NCBI GenBank assembly: GCA_002791075.1 | Contig: PFWI01000288.1 | Location: forward strand, 1 to 5,502 | DNA length: 5,502 nucleotides | Direction: 5' to 3' | From: a bacterium (Candidatus Ratteibacteria) CG_4_9_14_3_um_filter_41_21 | Lineage (GTDB): Bacteria; Ratteibacteria; UBA8468 | In this document: in pieces, positions 1 through 4,649 of the stretch | How the letters are laid out: the number at the start of each line of letters is the position of its first letter | Numbering within the stretch: the first letter of the stretch is position 1 | The notes under the pieces: model-generated | What the model was told of the DNA's origin: nothing | Databases searched by the model: none | The model's input: the letters and a program-made list of their open reading frames with translations, nothing else | Made by a program: the position numbers and the translations under genes

Positions 1-9
1 TATCTGCAT
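1..9 (-). CDS. Possible first codons of the gene after tolQ
   Basis: The minus strand has ATG CAG ATA at 9-1, 15 nt after the tolQ stop codon. The spacing suits the tolR/exbD partner expected there, but only three codons are visible and no clear Shine-Dalgarno sequence precedes them. Position and context are the only support. Confidence 0.3.
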
Positions 10-24
10 CCAAAAAGAAATCTT

Positions 25-705
25 TTATGTTTTAAGGTAATTTCTCTTCACGGAATAGATGAATTCCGAATTGAAGGATTCTAAATCATTGGCAAAATTC
101 TTCAGATAATTAATAAAATAATTGTAAGCAACTAAGGCTGGGATGGCCACCAGGAGACCAGCTACGGTGGTAATTAAAGCTTCGGCAATCCCGGGAGCTA
201 CCGTTTCAATACCCGCAGAACCCTCCAGGCCCATGCTTAAAAAAGCTCTGAGAATCCCCCAGACTGTTCCCAGAAGCCCCAAAAAAGGACTCAGCGTAGT
301 GGCAGTGGCCAAGAAAGAGAGAGAGCCTTCTAAATGGGATAATTCTCCATTGGCTGTTTTTTCCAGAACACTTTTGATATCTTCTATTTGCCAAGAAGAA
401 ATTTTCTTCTCCTTCTCTCCTGCTGTGGAAGAAAGAACCTGGCAGCCTTTCCGATAAGAGGAAAATAAAGGAGAATGGACAAATCTTCCCAGTCTGCGTT
501 TCTCTTTCAGAACCTCAAAAAAATCAGCTCCATCGCCTGAGAAAAGGGATAAGAAACGCTTAGTCGCTCTCCTGGCCCGCCGGAATAAGAAAAATTTCTT
601 GAAGATAATCGCCCAGGAATAGATAGAAATCAAAAAAAGGATAATTACAATAGAGCGGCCGACCCAACCCGAAAGTTGGAAAGATAAGATAAAAGTCCCT
701 TTCAT
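25..705 (-). CDS. tolQ: TolQ/ExbB-family proton-channel subunit
   Basis: This is an inner-membrane subunit of a proton-motive-force-driven motor. With TolR or ExbD it energises envelope constriction (Tol-Pal) or outer-membrane transport (Ton). The 226-residue length is typical of TolQ. The pattern is three membrane segments (about 15-37, 129-151 and 174-197) with a charged cytoplasmic loop between the first two. Family motifs are SPFLGLLGTVWGI (139-151) and APGIAEALITTVAGLLVAIP (170-189). SMGLEGSAGIETVAPGIAEAL favours TolQ over ExbB, but the two families overlap and the partner gene is outside the window. The ATG has an AGGAC site 7 nt upstream. The IS remnant begins only about 25 nt further up, so expression now depends on read-through of the IS or on promoters within it. 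The downstream neighbour is expected to be tolR/exbD. Confidence 0.88.
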   Translation of the reverse strand: MKGTFILSFQLSGWVGRSIVIILFLISIYSWAIIFKKFFLFRRARRATKRFLSLFSGDGADFFEVLKEKRRLGRFVHSPLFSSYRKGCQVLSSTAGEKEKKISSWQIEDIKSVLEKTANGELSHLEGSLSFLATATTLSPFLGLLGTVWGILRAFLSMGLEGSAGIETVAPGIAEALITTVAGLLVAIPALVAYNYFINYLKNFANDLESFNSEFIYSVKRNYLKT

Positions 706-712
706 TTTATTT

Positions 713-717
713 GTCCT
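713..717 (-). promoter_or_regulatory. Ribosome binding site of tolQ
   Basis: The minus strand reads AGGAC, 7 nt before the ATG at 705. It lies outside the IS end (about 728-730), so the insertion left the translation signal intact while moving the promoter about 1 kb upstream. Confidence 0.6.
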
Positions 718-721
718 GGAC

Positions 722-853
722 TCAAGATGTGGTTACAAATTGACACTCCAGAACCTCCTCTTTTTCATTCTCTATCTTAACAGAATCGTAGGCTAAATTT
801 AAACTCTCCTGCACCTCCTTTTCGCCTTTGATTGATTCTGGTATTTTCACTTT
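722..853 (-). pseudogene. Possible remnant of the transposase C-terminus running into the left IS end
   Basis: A minus-strand frame, different from that of the transposase N-terminal part, reads through the left terminal repeat and ends in LECQFVTTS before a TGA at 722-724. A transposase tail overlapping the terminal repeat would be ordinary for this kind of IS, and the acidic/basic segment before it (about SIKGEKEVQESLNLAYDSVKIENEKEE) could be its natural end. I cannot match it to a family. The frame also remains open through the upstream repeats, which may be chance. It is not thought to be translated separately: the only nearby start is a TTG at 940 inside other sequence. Confidence 0.4.
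730..758. repeat. Intact left terminal inverted repeat of the IS
   Basis: TGGTTACAAAT (730-740) runs straight into TGACACTCCAGAACCTCC (741-758). Both halves recur inverted at the other side, at 1743-1753 and 1621-1640. The terminus may extend to TG at 728, since the right side also ends with a TG-complement after one indel. Confidence 0.65.
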
Positions 854-887
854 CCCCTCTTCTTGCTTTCGCAAGAAAGCAGAGGGG
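854..887. repeat. Hairpin repeat, copy 1
   Basis: CCCCTCT (854-860) pairs with AGAGGGG (881-887). After a TCTT bulge, GCTTTC (865-870) pairs with GAAAGC (875-880) around a GCAA loop. A slipped fold pairs TTCTTGC (860-866) with GCAAGAA (871-877). On the opposite strand that fold closes a GAAA loop. It is nearly identical to 1660-1693. No T-run follows it on either strand, so it is not a standard terminator. Confidence 0.85.
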
Positions 888-890
888 ACT

Positions 891-1583
891 TTATCCCGAG
901 CTTCTTGCAGGCCTGCCTGTCGGCAGACAGGTCTTTTCAAATTCGTGGTTTGGTATTGCTTCCTCGTGCCAGGTAGTAAACTCTGTTCCGCAATCGGTAA
1001 GGATTCTCTCTATTTTTACCGGAGCAAACTTCTTAACAAGATGGCTTTCCACAAAGTCTGTAGAAGCATCGGTAGTCTTGTTGTCATACACTTTAGCAGC
1101 GCCAAAAGAGGAGAAACAATCACAGCCAATCTGGTGATAAATTCTACCTATCCCTTTTAGACAGCCGATATAGAAGGTATCCTCTACCTCTCCCCTTAAT
1201 TTCCTTACCCATTCTAAACGGCTCTTAGCCGTGTTTAAGCCTTTCTTCTTAAGAACCTTGTAGATACCGGTGTGTCCAACACAAATACCAGCAGATTTTA
1301 ATTCTGCCTCTGTTCTTTCTGGTCCATAAGTAGGATATTCTTCTACGAAGGCTAAAATCTGCTCCTCTATTTCTTTTGGCACTTTATTGGGCATTCTTGG
1401 GGCAGCTCTTACCTTTGATCTTAAACCCTCATCTCCTTCTATTTCTCTTCTCTTTTTCCACTTATAAAACCATTTCCTGCTTACATGATGCTTCGGACAA
1501 AGAGAGGAAATTGAGATTTCCTCTTTATCCGCTTCTTCAAGTATCTTTAGCCTCAACTGATAAAGAAACTCTTTCTCGCTCAT
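891..1583 (-). pseudogene. Truncated IS481-like transposase (HTH + integrase core), third catalytic residue missing
   Basis: Numbering from ATG 1583, about residues 18-45 form a helix-turn-helix (EEADKEEISISSLCPKHHVSRKWFYKWKK). A linker holds the YPTYGPERTEAELK motif (about 83-96), and an integrase (rve) core begins near 137. Two of three DDE-type catalytic residues are visible: D155 in IGCDCFSSF and D197 in LTDCGTEF, where Cys replaces the usual Asn. The frame loses family resemblance after NHEFEK (about 217) and enters a palindromic repeat (residues 218-224) and a short unrelated tail before the stop at 891. The segment with the catalytic Glu, expected soon after in an HPWTNGxxER-like region, is absent. 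Intact relatives have about 330 residues, against 230 here. The protein is probably inactive, although its promoter and ribosome site remain good. Confidence 0.85.
912..931. repeat. 20-nt near-palindrome at the transposase break point
   Basis: CCTGCCTGTCGGCAGACAGG is self-complementary except for positions 5/16 and 9/12, which can form G-T type wobbles. It sits exactly where the transposase reading frame stops resembling its family. Similar CCTGCC-type palindromes are, to my knowledge, dispersed in genomes of several candidate phyla. Confidence 0.75.
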
Positions 1584-1590
1584 AGCCAAA

Positions 1591-1597
1591 CCCTCCT
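1591..1597 (-). promoter_or_regulatory. Shine-Dalgarno sequence of the transposase
   Basis: The minus strand reads AGGAGGG, 7 nt before the ATG at 1583. It decides the start: the in-frame TTG at 1589 would leave only 1 nt of spacing. The sequence is a strong ribosome site. Confidence 0.75.
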
Positions 1598-1620
1598 TTT
1601 ATTCGTAGAAATAGTTTATT

Positions 1621-1640
1621 GGAGGTTCTGGCTAAAGTCA
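1621..1640. repeat. Inner half of the right terminal inverted repeat
   Basis: Read on the minus strand from 1640 this is TGACTTTAGCCAGAACCTCC. It shares TGAC and the 11-mer CCAGAACCTCC with the left end (741-758), with 5 bases instead of 3 between them. The outer half lies about 102 nt away at 1743-1753. Confidence 0.6.
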
Positions 1641-1742
1641 AAGAGTTATCAACACTATCCCCCACTTCTTGCTTTCGCAAGAAAGCAGTGGGGGTCAACT
1701 CCCCCCTCTTGGGAAACTCCCCCTATTACTATGAATAAGAAT
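1641..1742. repeat. About 102-bp insertion splitting the right IS end
   Basis: This segment lies between the two halves of the right terminal repeat, which are contiguous at the left end. It contains the hairpin at 1659-1694 and a C-rich tract with the direct repeat AACTCCCCC (1697-1705 and 1715-1723). It has no coding potential and may be a non-autonomous repeat unit. Its ends are defined only by comparison with the left IS end. Confidence 0.5.
1659..1694. repeat. Hairpin repeat, copy 2
   Basis: Outer arms CCCCCACT (1659-1666) and AGTGGGGG (1687-1694) pair perfectly. After a TCTT bulge, GCTTTC (1671-1676) pairs with GAAAGC (1681-1686) around a GCAA tetraloop. It matches the hairpin at 854-887 over 34 nt (1660-1693) except for the compensated pair A1664-T1689. 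Confidence 0.85.
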
Positions 1743-1756
1743 ATTTGTAACCATCA

Positions 1757-1996
1757 CTTAAAGATACCACAATTTGAACATTTTATATTATAGCCAAACT
1801 TACTTAAAAAGTCAATGTGATTGCTGAAAAGAAAGGTACTCAAAAAGAAGTATAGAGGGTAAGCTTTTTGAAGAGGTATTCCTAAGAGGATATTCACGAT
1901 AGGCCTCAATCTTTTTTACGTCTAACTACTCCGACAAGCACCCGCTGATCTTTTCTGTCCACTCTTTCCTGACTCTATTTTTACATACTTTCGCAG
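1757..1996. other. Spacer between waaA and the IS remnant
   Basis: About 240 nt with no recognisable gene. The waaA stop at 1997-1999 is not followed on the minus strand by a hairpin with a T-run, so no intrinsic terminator is visible. From about 1913 down to about 1815 the minus strand has a short open frame of some 38 codons without a start codon or family resemblance, which I do not call. The only clear signal is the minus-strand promoter at 1787-1815. Confidence 0.6.
1787..1815 (-). promoter_or_regulatory. Near-consensus sigma-70 promoter reading toward the transposase and tolQ
   Basis: On the minus strand the -35 box is TTGACT (1815-1810, 5 of 6 consensus), the spacer is exactly 17 nt, and the -10 box is TATAAT (1792-1787, 6 of 6). 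Transcription should begin near 1780. It lies outside the inferred IS end (about 1753), so it is probably the original promoter of tolQ. Without the IS the tolQ leader would be only about 45-75 nt, depending on the exact IS ends. It now also drives the transposase remnant. Confidence 0.75.
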
Positions 1997-3394
1997 TTAT
2001 CTTGCAGTCAATAAATCCTTGATTAGGCTTAAGTTTTTCTCCGTTGCTCCTAAATGCTCCCTGACCACCTGGAAAGAGGCTTCTCCCATAGTTTTTATCT
2101 TCTCAGGATTTGTTAGAAGTTCGGAAATAGTCGAATAAAGACCAGCGGCATCTTTTACTTCTATCGCCGCTCCTGCTTTTTTGAAAATTAAAGATTCTTC
2201 CCAAAAATTCCCCATATAGGGACCAAAAAGTATCGGTTTTGAAAATACCGCCGGCTCAATAACATTATGTCCGCCCCAGGGAATAAAAGTGCCCCCCACA
2301 AAAACCAAAGTAGCCAAGGAATAAAAAAAAGAAAGTTCCCCGATGGTATCTAAAATTAGTATCTGCTCCTTTTCCAATTTTCCTCCTCCGGCTTTAATTT
2401 TGCTCCAGAGAACATAATCCAGCCCCTTCCTTTTGAGAATGGCTTTAATCCTGCTTTTCTCCGGATGCCGCGGAGCAAAAATTAGCCGAGAGGACTTGCT
2501 CAAGGAAGAACAGGATTCAATAATTTGTTCTTCCTCTCCGGAATGTAAAGAACCAAAAACGATAACAGGGGAATCTTTTAGCTTGATGAATCGAGCAACT
2601 ACAGGCAGAACAAGCTCTGCAACTACAGGAGAATCTGTAGTTGCCTTATTTGCTGCGGGCAAGAGCAAAGAAGTTGACCCCCTTCGCATATCCCTACTGA
2701 AGTCAGGGTATAGTATAGTGGCGGAATTTATGAGACTTTCTCGCAGAGAAAGAGCAGATTCATATTTCAGGTTTCCGGTAACGAAAACTCTTTCCTTTTT
2801 TACTCCCAAACGAATAACGCGCTCGGCCTCTTCCTGGCTGCGCATTCCTAAACGAGTAAGTTCACCAAAGAATCTTCTTCCCCAAAAACCGAACCGCCGA
2901 TATTTACCGTATGACTTTTGGGAAAGCCGGCCGTTAACTAAAACCGCGGGAATCCCTCTTTTTTTTAAAATACTCAAGAGGTTGGGCCAAATTTCAGACT
3001 CCAGGGTAATAAAAATTTTCGGGCGGATGCGGCGGACAAACCTCTTAACAATTAAGGAAAAATCAAAAGGGAAGAAAATCAGCGGAAGGTCAGGAAAGAA
3101 TTTTTTAGCAATTCGATAACCAGCCTCCGTAGTGGTAGAAAGCAGGATGGGGGCTGAGTACTTCTGCCGAAGTTCTTTTAAAAGAGGTTTTGCCGCTACC
3201 AACTCCCCTACCGAAACCGCATGCACCCAGATTGGTCTTTCTCCTCGCAGCGATTTAAGAATTCCTTTTGAAAGATTGCCTAACCTTTCCCCCAGGCCAA
3301 TGCGATAACGCTTGGTAACCATTAGCCGGAATAAAAAATAGGGGAAAAGAAGAAGAAATAAGAAAAAGAGAAAAAAATTATAAAGAAGAATCAT
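1997..3394 (-). CDS. waaA: 3-deoxy-D-manno-octulosonic acid (Kdo) transferase with in-frame repeat insertion
   Basis: WaaA (KdtA) transfers Kdo from CMP-Kdo to lipid IVA at the inner face of the cytoplasmic membrane, starting the LPS core. An N-terminal membrane anchor spans about 3-24, followed by a basic stretch. The N-terminal GT-B domain has WVHAVSVGE (56-64; E64 matches the known catalytic Glu), ESEIWPNLL (132-140) and GNLKY (207-211). The C-terminal domain has GSLHSGEEE (281-289), RHPEK (309-313), DTIGEL (349-354) and GGHNVIEPA (374-382). At 465 aa it is longer than E. coli WaaA (about 425). The surplus lies mainly between GNLKY and GSLHSGEE, where about residues 223-269 are encoded by repeats. 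That is the interdomain region, so activity may survive. The ATG lies 6 nt after the mtaB stop with only a weak AAAGAA before it, which suggests translational coupling. It implies a lipid A-containing outer membrane. Confidence 0.94.
   Translation of the reverse strand: MILLYNFFLFFLFLLLFPYFLFRLMVTKRYRIGLGERLGNLSKGILKSLRGERPIWVHAVSVGELVAAKPLLKELRQKYSAPILLSTTTEAGYRIAKKFFPDLPLIFFPFDFSLIVKRFVRRIRPKIFITLESEIWPNLLSILKKRGIPAVLVNGRLSQKSYGKYRRFGFWGRRFFGELTRLGMRSQEEAERVIRLGVKKERVFVTGNLKYESALSLRESLINSATILYPDFSRDMRRGSTSLLLPAANKATTDSPVVAELVLPVVARFIKLKDSPVIVFGSLHSGEEEQIIESCSSLSKSSRLIFAPRHPEKSRIKAILKRKGLDYVLWSKIKAGGGKLEKEQILILDTIGELSFFYSLATLVFVGGTFIPWGGHNVIEPAVFSKPILFGPYMGNFWEESLIFKKAGAAIEVKDAAGLYSTISELLTNPEKIKTMGEASFQVVREHLGATEKNLSLIKDLLTAR
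2588..2728. repeat. Repeat-built in-frame insertion within waaA
   Basis: This block encodes about residues 223-269 of WaaA, which have no counterpart in the usual spacing between GNLKY and GSLHSGEE. It holds a direct repeat GCAACTACAGG (2595-2605 and 2619-2629), a perfect 10-bp inverted repeat GCAACTACAG/CTGTAGTTGC (2619-2628 and 2635-2644), the stem TTTGCT/AGCAAA (2649-2654 and 2664-2669), and a segment shared with the nadC-mtaB spacer (2605-2626). The reading frame stays open throughout. Outer boundaries are estimated from protein motifs, since I cannot align homologues here. Confidence 0.65.
2619..2644. repeat. Perfect 10-bp inverted repeat inside waaA
   Basis: GCAACTACAG (2619-2628) and CTGTAGTTGC (2635-2644) flank a 6-nt loop, GAGAAT. 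The left arm also occurs as a direct copy at 2595-2604, so two copies of the same arm could compete for one partner. Confidence 0.8.
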
Positions 3395-3400
3395 ATTCTT

Positions 3401-4606
3401 TTATTTTATCGCAACCCCGAATAAACAGTTATCCTTTATTTCTTTTATTCTTACCTTTACAATAACTCCGGGTTTTTCACTCCCCTCTATCAAAACCGGA
3501 AGATAATTCTCGGAATAACCAAAAGAGTATCCTCCTTCTTTTCTTTTTTCTTCAACCAATACGGAAAAAGTTTTTCCCGGGAAATTTTCTTTGATCTTCC
3601 GGGAAATTTTTTCGGCCAATACTCTTAACTCTTTTGCCCTTTCCCATTTCTCCTCTTCTTTAACCGGGCTGGGCAATTTAAATGCTTTGGTTCCTTCCCG
3701 AAGAGAGTAACGAAAACAATGAATTTTGGAAAAACCAACTCTCTTGACCACAGCAAGAGTATGGCAAAATGCCTCTTTATCTTCTCCGGGAAATCCCACC
3801 ATAACATCGGTAGTAAAGCAGGCCTTGGGGATTTTTTCTCTGATTTCCTCAATTAATCTTTCGTACTCTCCCGCCGAATAGTCCCGATTCATCAACTTCA
3901 GGATTTTATCATCGCCGCTTTGTAAAGGGATATGGAGATGCGGGCAGAATTTCGGACTTGAGGCCAGGGTTTCAATTAAGGAACCGGTAATTTCTTTCGG
4001 CTCCAAAGAAGACAATCTTATCCTCCCTACTCCTTTAATCTTTTTAACCTCAATAAGCAAATCAGCCAATTTTTCATAAGCGCCCAAATCAATTCCGGTG
4101 AGAACAAATTCCCGATAACCGTTCTCCGCTAAGCCTTTAATCTCCTCCAAAATCTCCCGGGAATTTCTATTTTTTACCCGGCCGCGGACATAAGGAATAA
4201 TGCAGTAACTGCAAAATCTTTCGCAACCATCCTCAATCTTAATAAAAGCCCGAGTGTGATGATAAAAACTATGAATTTTATTGACCTTTTTTCCAAAATA
4301 GCCATTATTAAGCAAGTCTTCTCTTTTAACAATCTCTATTGGGAACTTCTCTAACAGGGATTGGGTTTCTTTTTCCACATAACAACCAGTAACGATGACC
4401 TTTGAAGAATTTCTTAAAGAGCGGCGAATAAAATTTCTGGATTCCTTTTCCGCCCTTTTGGTTACACAGCAGGTATTAATGAGAACAATATCGGAAGGCT
4501 CCGGAAAATCCTTTATTCCAAAGCCGTTATTTCTGAAGTTTTCCCGATAAAGCTGGCTTTCATACTGATTAATCTTGCAACCTAAAGTTACTATAGAGAT
4601 ATTCAT
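3401..4606 (-). CDS. mtaB: tRNA N6-threonylcarbamoyladenosine methylthiotransferase (MtaB-type radical SAM enzyme)
   Basis: MtaB adds a methylthio group to C2 of t6A37 in tRNAs that read ANN codons, using two [4Fe-4S] clusters. The 401-residue protein has the complete layout. The N-terminal UPF0004 domain has cluster cysteines C10 (TLGCKINQYES), C46 (INTCCVT) and C75 (VTGCYVE). The radical SAM domain has C128-x3-C132-x2-C135 in EDGCERFCSYCIIPYVRGR. A TRAM-like tRNA-binding tail covers about 341-401. TLGCKxNQYES and GCxxFCSYCIIPYxRG fit MtaB better than MiaB or RimO. I start at ATG 4606; a TTG at 4615 would add three residues outside the conserved fold. No good Shine-Dalgarno sequence precedes either. 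The gene begins 43 nt after nadC, with a palindromic repeat in between, and ends 6 nt before waaA, so co-transcription with both is likely. Confidence 0.93.
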   Translation of the reverse strand: MNISIVTLGCKINQYESQLYRENFRNNGFGIKDFPEPSDIVLINTCCVTKRAEKESRNFIRRSLRNSSKVIVTGCYVEKETQSLLEKFPIEIVKREDLLNNGYFGKKVNKIHSFYHHTRAFIKIEDGCERFCSYCIIPYVRGRVKNRNSREILEEIKGLAENGYREFVLTGIDLGAYEKLADLLIEVKKIKGVGRIRLSSLEPKEITGSLIETLASSPKFCPHLHIPLQSGDDKILKLMNRDYSAGEYERLIEEIREKIPKACFTTDVMVGFPGEDKEAFCHTLAVVKRVGFSKIHCFRYSLREGTKAFKLPSPVKEEEKWERAKELRVLAEKISRKIKENFPGKTFSVLVEEKRKEGGYSFGYSENYLPVLIEGSEKPGVIVKVRIKEIKDNCLFGVAIK

Positions 4607-4627
4607 GTTGCCCAATTTATAGAGGAT

Positions 4628-4649
4628 GTAGTGGCAGAGCTTGCTCTGC
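4628..4649. repeat. Palindromic repeat in the nadC-mtaB spacer
   Basis: GCAGAGC (4634-4640) and GCTCTGC (4643-4649) form a perfect 7-bp inverted repeat around TT. It ends one base before the nadC stop codon and fills half of the spacer before mtaB. With the preceding GTAGTG it matches 20 of 22 positions of a block inside waaA (2605-2626, opposite orientation), so it is a dispersed repeat and not a unique site. No T-run follows it on either strand, so it does not look like an intrinsic terminator, though it could affect the operon mRNA locally. Confidence 0.7.

Larger units (their letters stand above)
730..1753 (-). mobile_element. Decayed IS481-like insertion sequence, rearranged and carrying inserted repeats
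   Basis: A helix-turn-helix plus integrase-core transposase is flanked by two nested pairs of inverted repeats. The outer pair is TGGTTACAAAT at 730-740 and its complement at 1743-1753. The inner pair is TGACACTCCAGAACCTCC at 741-758 and, with a 2-nt indel, 1640-1621 on the minus strand. At the left end the two are directly joined. At the right end about 102 nt (1641-1742), including a hairpin repeat, separate them. The simplest reading is one terminal repeat of about 29 bp that was split on the right by a later insertion. The transposase has also lost its C-terminal part. I see no exact target-site duplication: the flanks CTCAAGA and CTTAAAGA are only similar. The element is probably immobile. 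Confidence 0.7.

Noticed and set aside
854..887. GC-armed hairpin as a rho-independent terminator
   Set aside because: The sequence after it on either strand lacks a T-run. Repeat identity explains it better.
828..1160. Overlapping plus-strand open frames opposite the transposase remnant
   Set aside because: They begin inside repeats, run antisense to recognisable transposase sequence and resemble no protein family.
716..1765. Target-site duplication around the IS
   Set aside because: Flanks CTCAAGA and CTTAAAGA are similar but not identical, and the exact ends are uncertain, so no duplication is claimed.
1815..1913. Short minus-strand open frame downstream of waaA
   Set aside because: About 38 codons, no start codon, no ribosome site and no resemblance to a known protein.
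2595..2669. CRISPR-like repeats in waaA
   Set aside because: Only two 11-nt direct copies with no regular spacers, and they are translated within a gene.
2433..3119. Long open frame on the plus strand opposite waaA
   Set aside because: It is antisense to a well-supported Kdo transferase, has low-complexity Arg/Lys/Ser-rich translation, and shows no family motif or ribosome site.
3625..3852. Short minus-strand frame inside mtaB
   Set aside because: It is an alternative frame of a conserved radical SAM gene with no independent support.
4607..4615. TTG at 4615 as mtaB start
   Set aside because: It adds only Met-Gly-Asn before the ATG at 4606, where the conserved domain begins, and has no better ribosome site.
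4634..4649. Hairpin after nadC as an intrinsic terminator
   Set aside because: No T-run follows on the minus strand, and the unit recurs inside waaA, so it is a repeat.
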